From assembly GCA_903928615.1 (NCBI GenBank), contig CAIYRJ010000348.1:1-7876 (forward strand): 7,876 nt of DNA, in the 5' to 3' direction. The notes under the pieces were generated by a model, which searched no databases, was not told the DNA's origin, and saw only the letters and a program-made list of their open reading frames with translations. The translations under genes were made by a program, and so were the position numbers. Positions 1 to 7,654 of this stretch are shown here, one piece after another. This stretch comes from an uncultured Actinomycetes bacterium. Lineage in GTDB: Bacteria > Actinomycetota > Thermoleophilia > Miltoncostaeales > Miltoncostaeaceae. Every line of letters starts with the position of its first letter. Position 1 is the first letter of the stretch.

Positions 1-403
1 CGCCCCATGCAGGGTCGTCATGGTGATGGTCGATGTTGATGATCGGGCTGCCGAGCGTGGCGGGGTCGTCATCGCACACCCTGTGCGATGTGGCGGCGTC
101 GACGCTCACCAGCACGCGCTCGCCGGCGTCCTCGATCGTGCCCGCCTGCACGGCCTCCCCGGGGGCGAGCATCCATGCGAGGTCCGGCGGCAGGCCCGGG
201 CCGTCCACATGCCACATCAGCACGTCGTGCCCCTGCGAGCGCAGCAGCCGCGCCATGGCGATCATCGAGCCCGCGGCGTCGCCATCCGGCTTGCGGTGGG
301 TGGTCACGGTGAACTTCCGGGGCGCCCCGCCGAGGACCTCGGCGATGCGGTCCACGCCCACGCGCTCGCCCTCGGGGCGGTTGTGGTGCGCGTGGTGGGT
401 CAT
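1..403 (-). CDS. nrnA: DHH-family phosphoesterase, NrnA-like (oligoribonuclease / pAp phosphatase), 3' end outside window
   Basis: Partial gene: the first 134 codons are present and the rest lies left of base 1. NrnA-type DHH enzymes degrade 2-5 nt RNAs to mononucleotides and dephosphorylate 3'-phosphoadenosine 5'-phosphate in the cytoplasm, using two metal ions. The visible metal-ligand motifs fit this family: THRKPDGDAAGS at residues 35-46 (His36, Asp40, Asp42), VSVDAAT around Asp102, and NIDHH at 123-127, which names the DHH family. The DHHA1 domain expected downstream is not in view. The ATG at 403-401 overlaps the rbfA stop as ATGA, so translation is probably coupled; no good Shine-Dalgarno is seen. 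The N-terminus is His-rich (four His in the first seven residues), and a later start is possible. A DHH gene straight after rbfA is common in Actinobacteria and Clostridia. Family call is firm; the exact substrate is inferred. Confidence 0.9.
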   Translation of the reverse strand, partial: MTHHAHHNRPEGERVGVDRIAEVLGGAPRKFTVTTHRKPDGDAAGSMIAMARLLRSQGHDVLMWHVDGPGLPPDLAWMLAPGEAVQAGTIEDAGERVLVSVDAATSHRVCDDDPATLGSPIINIDHHHDDPAWG

Positions 404-804
404 GCCTCGCCGTCCGGGCGGGGCTCCCCCGGGTCACCCGCGTCAGGACCGAATGAGTCGGCGGGCGCCACCTCGTCGATCAGCGCGGTGAGCCTGCGGG
501 CCTGGTCCTGCAGCTCGTCACGAACGAACACCAGCTGGGGCGTGTTGCGCGAGCGCAGGGCCCGGCCCACCTTGCCCTGCAGCACCCCTCGGGCGGCCTC
601 GAGCCCGGCGGCCGCGCCGTCGGCACGCGTGGGGTCGAGGACGGTCCAGTACACCTTCGCGCGGGCCAGATCGGGGGAGGTCTCCACGGCGGTGACCGTC
701 ACCATCTGAAGGCGCGGATCGGCGAGATCGGTAAGGAGCGCCCCGCCCACCACCTCGCGGATGGCCTCGTTGGCCCGACGCTGCCTCTGGCGCGGCGCGC
801 TCAT
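400..804 (-). CDS. rbfA: Ribosome-binding factor A
   Basis: RbfA is a small KH-like-fold protein that binds the immature 30S subunit near helix 1 of 16S rRNA and supports late maturation and cold growth. The 134-residue product begins MSAPRQRQRRANEAIREV and carries family hallmarks: DPRLQMVTVTAVETSPDL, then AKVYWTVL, and a late RNTPQLVFVRDE segment followed by an amphipathic helix (RLTALIDEV). The last 20 or so residues form an acidic Gly/Pro/Asp tail. A longer frame opens at 858, but I chose the ATG at 804-802. It has a perfect AGGAGG seven bases upstream, starts where homologues start, and its ATG overlaps the TGA of the preceding DUF503 gene (ATGA). Its own stop overlaps the nrnA start in the same way, so the three genes look translationally coupled. 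Confidence 0.95.
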   Translation of the reverse strand: MSAPRQRQRRANEAIREVVGGALLTDLADPRLQMVTVTAVETSPDLARAKVYWTVLDPTRADGAAAGLEAARGVLQGKVGRALRSRNTPQLVFVRDELQDQARRLTALIDEVAPADSFGPDAGDPGEPRPDGEA

Positions 805-1097
805 GAGAAATCCTCCTCGATGTCCAGCACCTCGCGATCCTCCGAGATCACCTGCCACTCCGGGTCGGTGGCCAGGCGCCTCGAGGCGCGCTCGAGCTGG
901 TCGGCGGCCTCACCGGCCTCGCGGGCCACCACGGCCAGCGAGATCCTGCACCTCTGCCAGAGGTCATGGTGGTCCACCTCGGCCACGCTCGCGCCCACGT
1001 GGCGCGCGAGCCCCTGCTTCACGCGCAGCACCTCGCGGCGCTTCTGCTTGAGCGACTGCGCCTCGGGCAGGTGGAGGTCGACGGTCAGGATGCCCAC
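801..1097 (-). CDS. ylxP: DUF503 family protein (YlxP-like)
   Basis: A small protein of about 98 residues matching the DUF503/YlxP family. That family is encoded between infB and rbfA in many Gram-positive operons, and its role is not settled (a link to ribosome or translation factors is inferred from context). The visible signature is GILTVDLHLPEAQSLKQKRR near the N-terminus, then VAEVDHHDLWQRCRISLAVV in the middle and a C-terminal EDREVLDIEEDFS. I prefer the GTG at 1097-1095 because GGAG lies eight bases upstream at 1109-1106. An upstream in-frame GTG at 1112 would add five residues but has only CCTCCC before it. The gap to the infB stop is about 20-35 bases, depending on the start. The stop TGA overlaps the rbfA ATG. 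Confidence 0.9.
   Translation of the reverse strand: MGILTVDLHLPEAQSLKQKRREVLRVKQGLARHVGASVAEVDHHDLWQRCRISLAVVAREAGEAADQLERASRRLATDPEWQVISEDREVLDIEEDFS
812..817 (-). promoter_or_regulatory. Shine-Dalgarno of rbfA
   Basis: On the minus strand this reads AGGAGG, a perfect anti-16S match seven bases before the rbfA ATG at 804. It lies inside the end of the DUF503 coding sequence. It decides against the longer frame that begins at 858. Confidence 0.85.
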
Positions 1098-1133
1098 GAA
1101 CCCTGCTCCCACGGGAGGCCGGGCCCGGCTCGC

Positions 1134-3947
1134 CTACTCGGCGGGCTCCGCCGTCGCAGGCGCGGCAGCGGGGGCCGGGGCGGCGGCCTGCGCGGTGCGC
1201 GCGACCTCCTTGAGCTCGAAGACCTCGATCTCGTCCCCCTCCTTGACGTCGTTGTAGTCCTCGAGCAGCACTCCGCACTCGAAGCCCTGCTGCACCTCAC
1301 GGACGTCCTCATCGATGCGCCGGAGCGAGCCGATCTTGCCTGCGTGCACAACCGTGCCATCGCGCACGAGGCGGCAGTCGGCGCCGCGGCGCACCGTGCC
1401 CTCGGACACGTAGCAGCCCGCGATCGTGCCCAGGCGGCTGGCCTTGAACGTGGCGCGCACCTCGAGCGAGCCCATGGACTCCTCGACGATGTCCGGCTCG
1501 AGCATGCCGACGAGGGCGTCGCGGACGTCCTCGATGGCGCGGTAGATCACGCGGTAGGTGCGGATGTCCACGCCCTCGCGCTCCGCCAGCACCTTGGCCT
1601 CGGGACGCGGACGGACGTTGAACCCGATGATGATCGCCTGCGAGGCGGCCGCGAGCATGACGTCGCTCTCGTTCACGGCGCCCACGCCCGTGTGGATGAT
1701 GCGCAGGCGCACCTCGGTCTGCTCCACCTTCTCGAGGGCGTCCTGCAGCGCCCCCACGGAACCCTGGACGTCGCCCTTGATGATGAGGTTGAGCTCCTTG
1801 AGCCCGCCCTCCTGAATGCGCGCGAAGAGGTCCTCGAGCGACACCGGGCGCCGGTTGGCCAGCTCCTCGGACCGCAGCCGCTGGCTGCGGGTGGCCGCGA
1901 TCTGGCGCGCGAGGCGCTCGTTCTCGACCACGCGGAACTTCTCGCCGGCGTCCGGCACCCCATCGAGGCCCAGGATCTCCACCGGCACCGACGGCGTGGC
2001 CACGTCGAGCGGCTCGCCGTTGTAGTCGAGCATCGCGCGCACGCGGCCGAAGGTCTCGCCCACCACGAGGATGTCGCCCACCCGCATGGTGCCGCGCTGC
2101 ACGAGCAGCGTGCACACCGGGCCACGCCCCGGGTCAAGGCGCGACTCCACCACGGTGCCCGACGCCTCGGCGCTGGGGTTGGCCTTGGGGTCGGCATCCG
2201 CGTCGGCCACCAGCAGCACCGTCTCGAGGAGGTCCTCCAGGCCGTCGCCGCGCTGGGCGGAGACGTTGACGAACTCGGTGCCGCCGCCCCAGTCGGTGGG
2301 GATCACCTCGCGGGAGGAGAGCTCCTGCTTCACCTTGTCGGGGTTGGCGTTTTCCTTGTCGATCTTGTTGATCGCCACGACGAAGGGCACCTCGGCGGCC
2401 TTCGCATGGTCGATCGCCTCGATCGTCTGGGGCATCACGCCGTCGTCGGCGGCCACCACGATCACGGCGACATCGGTGATCTTCGCGCCGCGGGCACGCA
2501 TGGCGGTGAACGCCTCGTGGCCCGGGGTGTCGAGGAAGGTCACCTCGCGCTCGTTGTGGTGCACCTGATACGCGCCGATGTGCTGGGTGATGCCACCGGC
2601 CTCCCCGGCGGCCACCTCGGTGCGGCGGATGGCGTCGAGCAGCGAGGTCTTGCCGTGGTCGACGTGGCCCATAACGGTCACCACGGGAGCACGCGCGATG
2701 AGGTCGGCCGGGTCGTCCTCGACGACAACCTCGAGGTCGGGCTCCTCCTCGGCGTGGATGATGTTGATCTTGCGCTCGATATCCGCGGCGATGAGCTCGA
2801 TGGCGTCATCGGACATCGACTGCGTGATGGTCACCAGCTCGCCTACGGTCATCATGAACTTGATGATCTGGGCCGTCGGGATTCCCAGTGCCTCGGCGAT
2901 GTCCTTGACCGTCGCCCCCGACCGGATGTCGGCGGGCGGCAGGTCGGCCTGGTTGACCGGGACCTGTGCCTGGGCGTCGGACTGCTCCTTGCCCCCGCCA
3001 CGGCGATCGCGCCTGTCACGACCACCGCCTCCCTGGCGGCGACCGGCCTGGGCGTCGATGACCACGCGGCGCTTGCGGCCACGCCCGCCACCGCCGGGGC
3101 GGCCGATGCCGCCCGTCCCGCGCGGCGGCAGCGTGCCGGAACGGCCACGATCACCGGGCATGCCGGAGCCGGGCGGACCGGCATAGTCGCTGCGGGGAGC
3201 CGCGGGCTCCGGCGGCGGGGGCGGCGGTGAGTCACGCCGAGGCGGCGGCAGCACGATCTTCTCGGGCGCGCGCTTGGGCGGGATGCGCTCCTCCACCTTC
3301 GGCGTGTCGGCAGCCGGCTCAGCGGGCGCGGCCTCGGCCTCGGCCTCCGGGGCGGCCGCAGCAGCAGCGGCCTCGGCGGCCTCGGCGGGCTCGACGGCCG
3401 CGGGCAGCTCGGGCGCCGGCTCCTCTGCTGCCGGCGCCGGCGTCGCCGCGACGGGCTCGGCCACGGGCTCCGACGGCACGGGGGCCTCTGCAACGGGTGC
3501 GGGCTCCTCTGCCACCGGGGCGGGGACCTCAACGACGGGCACGGGCTCCTCGGCGGCGGGCGCGGCGGCCTCGACCGCCTGCTCCACGGCCACCGGTTCC
3601 GGCGCGGCCTTCTTCGGCGTGGCCTTCTTCGGGGCGGGTGCGGCCTCCGGCTCGGGCGCCGCCTCCACAGGGGCGGCTTCCTCGGGCGCCGTCGGGGCGG
3701 AATCCTCCGCGGTGGCGTCGGCCTTCTTCTTGCGCGGCGCCGCCTTCTTCTTCGGCTCCGGCTGGGGCATCTCGCCCTCGGGCCTCGGATTCCGGTTCGG
3801 CGAGAGGATGTGCATCGCCCAGGCAACATCCACGGTGGATGACGCGGTCTTCACGTCCATCCCGGCCCGCTGCAGGCGCGCGAGCACGTTGGCGCTCGGC
3901 AGCCCCTCTTCCTTCGCGATCTCGTAGACCCGCTTCTTCTCGCTCAT
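1134..3947 (-). CDS. infB: Translation initiation factor IF-2
   Basis: IF2 is the GTPase that delivers fMet-tRNA to the 30S P site and drives subunit joining. The 937-residue product has, in order: an N-terminal IF2N domain (about 1-50, [20 protein letters not shown]); a long disordered linker (about 55-330), first Ala/Pro/Glu/Lys-rich, then Pro-rich, then Arg/Gly-rich; a second IF2N domain (about 343-398); the G domain with G1 GHVDHGKT (427-434), GGITQH (451-456), G3 DTPGHE (473-478), G4 NKID (527-530) and G5 SAQ (563-565); domains II and III; and the C-terminal initiator-tRNA-binding domain, ending in an Ala/Pro tail of about 20 residues. Length and linker style match actinobacterial IF2. 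The ATG shares one base with the ylxR stop (TGATG) and has GGTGAG six bases upstream. No key residue is missing. Confidence 0.98.
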   Translation of the reverse strand: MSEKKRVYEIAKEEGLPSANVLARLQRAGMDVKTASSTVDVAWAMHILSPNRNPRPEGEMPQPEPKKKAAPRKKKADATAEDSAPTAPEEAAPVEAAPEPEAAPAPKKATPKKAAPEPVAVEQAVEAAAPAAEEPVPVVEVPAPVAEEPAPVAEAPVPSEPVAEPVAATPAPAAEEPAPELPAAVEPAEAAEAAAAAAAPEAEAEAAPAEPAADTPKVEERIPPKRAPEKIVLPPPRRDSPPPPPPEPAAPRSDYAGPPGSGMPGDRGRSGTLPPRGTGGIGRPGGGGRGRKRRVVIDAQAGRRQGGGGRDRRDRRGGGKEQSDAQAQVPVNQADLPPADIRSGATVKDIAEALGIPTAQIIKFMMTVGELVTITQSMSDDAIELIAADIERKINIIHAEEEPDLEVVVEDDPADLIARAPVVTVMGHVDHGKTSLLDAIRRTEVAAGEAGGITQHIGAYQVHHNEREVTFLDTPGHEAFTAMRARGAKITDVAVIVVAADDGVMPQTIEAIDHAKAAEVPFVVAINKIDKENANPDKVKQELSSREVIPTDWGGGTEFVNVSAQRGDGLEDLLETVLLVADADADPKANPSAEASGTVVESRLDPGRGPVCTLLVQRGTMRVGDILVVGETFGRVRAMLDYNGEPLDVATPSVPVEILGLDGVPDAGEKFRVVENERLARQIAATRSQRLRSEELANRRPVSLEDLFARIQEGGLKELNLIIKGDVQGSVGALQDALEKVEQTEVRLRIIHTGVGAVNESDVMLAAASQAIIIGFNVRPRPEAKVLAEREGVDIRTYRVIYRAIEDVRDALVGMLEPDIVEESMGSLEVRATFKASRLGTIAGCYVSEGTVRRGADCRLVRDGTVVHAGKIGSLRRIDEDVREVQQGFECGVLLEDYNDVKEGDEIEVFELKEVARTAQAAAPAPAAAPATAEPAE
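3168..3770 (-). repeat. Low-complexity linker-coding region of infB (Ala/Pro/Glu then Pro and Arg/Gly)
   Basis: This segment encodes residues 60-260 of IF2. Imperfect units of the EEPAPV / APVAE kind recur between residues 130 and 180, followed by poly-Ala (about 189-199) and a proline run (241-246). Just beyond it lies an Arg/Gly-rich stretch at residues 265-320. The bias leaves long open frames on the opposite strand and in other frames; these are composition artefacts. The length of such linkers varies between strains in the family. Confidence 0.75.
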
Positions 3948-4216
3948 CAGCTGCTCACCCCCGTTCCGTCGCCCACCTCGTCAACCAGACCAGCACCTGC
4001 CGTCACCTGCGCCCGCGCACCACGCGCGAAGGCCCGCCGCTCCAGTGCCCGCTGCACGCACTCGCGCGCGCGGCAGGTGTAGAGCCCCCGTCCCCCGAGG
4101 TCGCCCCGCTGATCGCGCACCACCACTAGCGCACCCTCCCGCAAAACCGCGGTGAAGCGCACGAGATCGGGCTGCGGCGCACGGCGACCGCACCCGAGGC
4201 ACATGCGCTCGGGCAC
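3947..4216 (-). CDS. ylxR: YlxR family RNA-binding-type protein (DUF448)
   Basis: An 89-residue protein of the YlxR/DUF448 family, small basic cytosolic proteins encoded between nusA and infB; in some species they have been linked to RNase P or to regulation. Seen here: CLGCGRRAP at residues 6-14, the signature GRGLYTC at 42-48, a further Cys at 53, and an Arg-rich helix (RALERRAFARGAR). The two Cys pairs (6/9 and 48/53) could bind zinc, as in many high-GC homologues. The frame is open upstream into nusA, but that part is arginine-rich shadow sequence. I chose the GTG at 4216 (VPERMCLGC), 22 bases after the nusA stop; the ATG at 4204 is the alternative. Neither has a clear Shine-Dalgarno, so coupling to nusA translation is likely. 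No L7Ae-like ylxQ follows, unlike in Bacillus. Confidence 0.88.
   Translation of the reverse strand: MPERMCLGCGRRAPQPDLVRFTAVLREGALVVVRDQRGDLGGRGLYTCRARECVQRALERRAFARGARAQVTAGAGLVDEVGDGTGVSS
3954..3959 (-). promoter_or_regulatory. Shine-Dalgarno of infB
   Basis: The minus strand reads GGTGAG six bases before the infB ATG. It lies within the last codons of ylxR. With the one-base stop/start overlap (TGATG) it suggests re-initiation by ribosomes finishing ylxR. Confidence 0.7.
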
Positions 4217-4238
4217 ATGGCGGATGGCACGCGCGGCA

Positions 4239-5741
<1,503 letters not shown>

Positions 5742-5747
5742 CTCAGG

Positions 5748-5752
5748 CTCCT
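5748..5752 (-). promoter_or_regulatory. Shine-Dalgarno of nusA (supports TTG start)
   Basis: The minus strand reads AGGAG six bases before TTG at 5741-5739. It supports TTG as the nusA start; no ATG or GTG near the conserved N-terminus competes. Confidence 0.75.
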
Positions 5753-5756
5753 GCCG

Positions 5757-6188
5757 TCACTCGCCACATTGGTTCCTCTTCACCATCCTGCCCCTGCGCA
5801 CCGCTTCGCGCGGCACCACGATGACCCCCGCCGGGGTGTCGACCGTGAGGGCATCGTCGCCCACCTCGGTGAGCGTCCCCGACACCGACTTGCCCGCGCC
5901 GGGAATGCTCCCGGGCTCGACAGCCAACTTCACCGTCTCGCCGATGGCGGCGACATAGTGATCGGTGGTCCGGAGCGGCGGCTCCGGCCCCGGGGATGAT
6001 ACTTCCACCGCGTAGCGGTCGCGAAGGCCGGCGTCGTCGAGCACCCGCGTCACCTGCGCGCAGAGCTCGTGGTCGACGCGCACCGGGTGAGCGATGACCA
6101 CCTGCAGCACGCCAGAACCCGCGCGGCCCCCGACGCCCACGGCGCGGAGGTCCACCTCGGGAAGGCGCTCCGCAAGGAGCTCCTCCAC
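5757..6188 (-). CDS. rimP: Ribosome maturation factor RimP
   Basis: RimP binds the free 30S subunit and assists assembly around S12/S19. The product is 143 residues from the GTG at 6188. The N-terminal alpha/beta domain carries VEVSSPGPEPPLRTTDHY, matching the RimP signature VEVSSPGLDRPL with Glu-Pro in place of Asp-Arg. The C-terminal SH3-like domain holds GTLTEVGDDALTVDTP and ends at MVKRNQCGE. The start is uncertain. GTG at 6188 has only a weak GAGCAG upstream and leaves the first helix short. The in-frame sequence continues upstream as TAETATAIEQQVEELL, which fits the family better, and a strong GGAGG lies five bases before an in-frame ACG at 6221. A rare start at ACG (6221) or ATT (6236) is therefore possible. 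It is the first gene of the nusA operon, followed by nusA after 15 bases. Confidence 0.9.
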   Translation of the reverse strand: MEELLAERLPEVDLRAVGVGGRAGSGVLQVVIAHPVRVDHELCAQVTRVLDDAGLRDRYAVEVSSPGPEPPLRTTDHYVAAIGETVKLAVEPGSIPGAGKSVSGTLTEVGDDALTVDTPAGVIVVPREAVRRGRMVKRNQCGE

Positions 6189-6226
6189 CTGCTGCTCGAT
6201 CGCTGTCGCCGTCTCGGCCGTGCCCG

Positions 6227-6231
6227 CCTCC
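6227..6231 (-). promoter_or_regulatory. Strong Shine-Dalgarno-like GGAGG upstream of annotated rimP start
   Basis: On the minus strand this is GGAGG in the rimP leader. It is 38 bases from the GTG at 6188, too far to serve it, but five bases from an in-frame ACG at 6221-6219. It is the only good ribosome-binding site in the leader and is the reason to suspect a non-standard upstream start. Confidence 0.45.
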
Positions 6232-6247
6232 GAAATGCCAAAGAAAA

Positions 6248-6267
6248 AGCGGGTCTCCCGACCCGCT
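6248..6267 (-). terminator. Intrinsic terminator / possible attenuator in the rimP-nusA leader
   Basis: Read on the minus strand, an 8-bp stem AGCGGGTC/GACCCGCT closes a GGGA loop and is followed at once by TTTTTCTTT (6248-6240), a textbook intrinsic terminator for leftward transcription. It lies 62 bases after the dtd stop and about 50 bases before rimP. It may end dtd transcripts, or act inside the rimP-nusA leader as an attenuator, because the only promoter-like sequence I find lies upstream of it. A weaker competing stem, ACCCG (6276-6272) with CGGGT (6265-6261), would use up the terminator's 5' arm. Confidence 0.8.
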
Positions 6268-6305
6268 CCACCGGGTGCCGCCTGTGTGCTGCCAGCAGCT
6301 CCGCA

Positions 6306-6333
6306 AAGGTATCACACGGCCCCCGGCCGTCAG
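6306..6333 (-). promoter_or_regulatory. Putative promoter of the rimP-nusA-infB operon
   Basis: On the minus strand CTGACG (6333-6328, four of six matches to TTGACA) is followed after 16 bases by TGATACCTT, an extended -10 of the TGnTAnnnT type whose hexamer is at 6311-6306. The -35 overlaps the dtd stop codon. Transcription would begin near 6299, giving a leader that contains the terminator hairpin. This is a motif reading only, with no mapped start. Confidence 0.45.
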
Positions 6334-6821
6334 GAGCCCCCGCGCGCCTCCCCTGACCGGTTCCGGCGGCCCGTGAGGGACGCCGAGTCGAGCACCAGCG
6401 TCACCGGTCCGTCGTTGACGAGCGACACCTCCATCATCGCCCCGAATACACCCGTCGCCACGCCGATGCCGTTGGTCGCGAGCCGTTCCGCGACGTCCTC
6501 CACGAGGGGCTCGGCCGACTCCGGGCGGGCCGCTGCGGCCCACGACGGGCGATTTCCCCGGCGCACGTCGCCCATGAGGGTGAACTGGCTCACCACGAGC
6601 ACCTCGCCGCCCACGTCGGCGAGCGCCCTGTCGAAGCCGCGCCCCTCCTCGCCCGGGAACAGCCTCAGGGCGGCAACCTTCTCGGCCATGCGGTGGGCGA
6701 TGTGGACGTCGTCGCCATCCTCCACCCCGACGAGCAGCAGGTACCCGGCGCCGATGCGCGCCACCTCGCGCCCATCCACCGCCACGGCCGCCTGGCTCAC
6801 CCGCTGCAGCACCATCCGCAC
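6330..6821 (-). CDS. dtd: D-aminoacyl-tRNA deacylase
   Basis: DTD hydrolyses D-aminoacyl-tRNAs (and glycyl-tRNA-Ala), keeping D-amino acids out of proteins; it acts as a cytosolic homodimer. The 163-residue product shows both defining motifs: SQFTL at 78-82 and NDGPVT at 136-141, which contains the Gly-cisPro pair that reads chirality. Other typical blocks are VLQRVSQAAVAVDG near the start, AEKVAALRLF, GGEVLVVSQF and RRGNRPSW. The frame is open further upstream to 7022, but homologues begin M-R-x-V-x-Q-R-V, so I start at the GTG at 6821 (ATG at 6815 is the alternative). The C-terminal 15 residues are a basic Gly/Arg/Ser tail. No Shine-Dalgarno is seen; a TACCAT box six bases upstream suggests a leaderless mRNA. 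Confidence 0.95.
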   Translation of the reverse strand: MRMVLQRVSQAAVAVDGREVARIGAGYLLLVGVEDGDDVHIAHRMAEKVAALRLFPGEEGRGFDRALADVGGEVLVVSQFTLMGDVRRGNRPSWAAAARPESAEPLVEDVAERLATNGIGVATGVFGAMMEVSLVNDGPVTLVLDSASLTGRRNRSGEARGGS

Positions 6822-6827
6822 GCGTCC

Positions 6828-6833
6828 ATGGTA
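6828..6833 (-). promoter_or_regulatory. Putative -10 box of dtd (leaderless)
   Basis: The minus strand reads TACCAT, fitting TAnnnT, exactly six bases before the GTG at 6821. With usual spacing, transcription would start at or next to the start codon, which would explain the missing ribosome-binding site. No convincing -35 is seen. Confidence 0.4.
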
Positions 6834-6847
6834 CGAGCGCCGCGCGG

Positions 6848-6853
6848 TACGGT
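6848..6853 (+). promoter_or_regulatory. Putative -10 box of the YbjN-like gene (leaderless)
   Basis: TACGGT, fitting TAnnnT, sits six bases before the ATG at 6860, with only GCCCCC between and no Shine-Dalgarno. The layout mirrors the one upstream of dtd on the other strand; the two boxes are 14 bases apart. The -35 region is weak. Confidence 0.4.
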
Positions 6854-6859
6854 GCCCCC

Positions 6860-7336
6860 ATGTCCGATGGCGCGGCACTCGTGCAGGTATGGCTCGACCG
6901 CATCGGGGTGGACGTCGAGCGCATGGGGCCGGCCGACTGGTCGATCCGGGTGCCGTCCGCCAAGCGGGGCATCGTCGCCGTGGCCGCTCATGCAGGCGAG
7001 CGCACCCTCGAGATGCGGGCATTCTTCATGCGCGGCCCCGACCGGGCGCACGCGGACGTCTACCTCAGGGCGCTGCGGAAGAACCTCGACATGCGCCACT
7101 GGCGCTTCGCTGCGGACGACGCAGGGGACCTCTGGATGGTTGCCGAGGCCGAGACGGCCGTGCTCGGCGCGGATGGCCTGGACGGCCTGCTCGGCCTGCT
7201 CTCCACCTACGTGGACGAGAGCTTCGAGGGAATCCTCCGGCTGGGCTTCGAGGTGCCCGAGGGCCAGGGAGTGGGCCCTCCCCCGCACGCGACCAACTAC
7301 GCCAGCTTCGACCCGAGGCAGCGCGCCAGCTCGTAG
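6860..7336 (+). CDS. YbjN domain-containing protein
   Basis: A 158-residue soluble protein with no signal peptide or membrane segment. It resembles the YbjN family (a type III secretion chaperone-like alpha/beta fold, once labelled putative sensory transduction regulator), which is common in Actinobacteria and has no settled biochemical role. Supporting pattern: an N-terminal helix (LVQVWLDRIGVDVERM), a first strand set (WSIRVPS, GIVAVAAHAGERTLEMRAFF), then YLRALRKNLDMRHWRFAADD, GDLWMVAEAETAVLG, and a long helix LDGLLGLLSTYVDESFEGIL. The tail from about residue 131 is Gly/Pro-rich, probably disordered, and ends SFDPRQRASS. It is the only plus-strand gene in the window, divergent from dtd across 38 bp, and its last 40 bases overlap the TPR gene tail to tail. 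Family assignment is by pattern memory. Confidence 0.8.
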   Translation: MSDGAALVQVWLDRIGVDVERMGPADWSIRVPSAKRGIVAVAAHAGERTLEMRAFFMRGPDRAHADVYLRALRKNLDMRHWRFAADDAGDLWMVAEAETAVLGADGLDGLLGLLSTYVDESFEGILRLGFEVPEGQGVGPPPHATNYASFDPRQRASS

Positions 7337-7626
7337 TGCCGCTCGGCGCGGTCGTCCTCGCCCATACCCCGGTACGCGCGCCCCAGGCAGTAGTGCGCGT
7401 AGTGGTCGGTGGGCTGGATCTCCACCGCCACCTCGAACTCCTCAGCCGCGCGCTCGAACTGCCGGGTGGAGAGATAGGCGCGCCCGAGCGCCTCGCGGAT
7501 CGAGGCCTTGTCGGGCTCGAGCTTCTTGGCCTGCTCGAGCGCAACGGCCGCGGGATGGAAGTCACGCGTCTCCATGAGCTCCATGCCCCGCTGGAACCAC
7601 TCGTATGCGCCCACGCCCTCGCTCAT
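7297..7626 (-). CDS. Small tetratricopeptide-repeat protein
   Basis: A 109-residue protein made almost wholly of TPR helices, giving a protein-binding scaffold without catalytic motifs. Three units can be traced from the ATG: about 6-39 (AYEWFQRGMELMETRDFHPA then ALEQAKKLEPD), about 40-73 (IREALGRAYLSTRQFERAAE then EFEVAVEIQPTD) and about 74-106 (YAHYCLGRAYRGMGEDDRAE then RHYELARCLG). TPR consensus Ala/Gly/Tyr positions (LGRAY, A/P turn residues) are well kept in units 2 and 3. I start at ATG 7626 rather than the in-frame GTG at 7635, because TATCGT lies seven bases upstream and there is no Shine-Dalgarno, again suggesting a leaderless mRNA. Partner unknown. The stop lies inside the 3' end of the YbjN-like gene. 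Confidence 0.85.
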   Translation of the reverse strand: MSEGVGAYEWFQRGMELMETRDFHPAAVALEQAKKLEPDKASIREALGRAYLSTRQFERAAEEFEVAVEIQPTDHYAHYCLGRAYRGMGEDDRAERHYELARCLGSKLA

Positions 7627-7633
7627 GGCAATC

Positions 7634-7654
7634 ACGATACCGCCTCGTGAGGCG
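7634..7654 (-). promoter_or_regulatory. Putative -10 box and adjacent dyad upstream of the TPR gene
   Basis: The minus strand has TATCGT (7639-7634), seven bases before the ATG at 7626. Directly upstream, CGCCTC (7641-7646) and GAGGCG (7649-7654) form a perfect 6-bp inverted repeat with a 2-base centre. It would sit between -35 and -10, a usual operator position. The -35 is weak, so the call is tentative. Confidence 0.35.

Noticed and set aside
805..858. Longer rbfA start at 858
   Set aside because: The perfect AGGAGG and the family N-terminus both point to the ATG at 804; the extra 18 residues are the DUF503 3' end in another frame.
966..3230. 754-codon open frame on the plus strand opposite infB, rich in His, Leu and Asp
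   Set aside because: It is the antisense of a fully convincing infB. The composition (His/Leu/Val/Asp/Arg) is what GC-rich codons give when read backwards, and no domain is recognisable.
3274..3927. Plus-strand frame of Ala/Gly/Ser repeats resembling a PE-PGRS or silk-like protein
   Set aside because: It is the complement of the infB Ala/Pro/Glu linker; the apparent repeats are the reverse reading of those codons.
5743..6972. 409-codon minus-strand frame overlapping dtd and rimP in another frame
   Set aside because: It runs through the terminator hairpin and both real genes, is Gly/Arg-biased, and shows no family pattern. dtd and rimP have diagnostic motifs in their own frames.
6822..7022. 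Extension of dtd upstream to 7022
   Set aside because: It would cover the divergent promoter and the YbjN-like gene start with Arg/Pro-rich sequence not found in DTD proteins.
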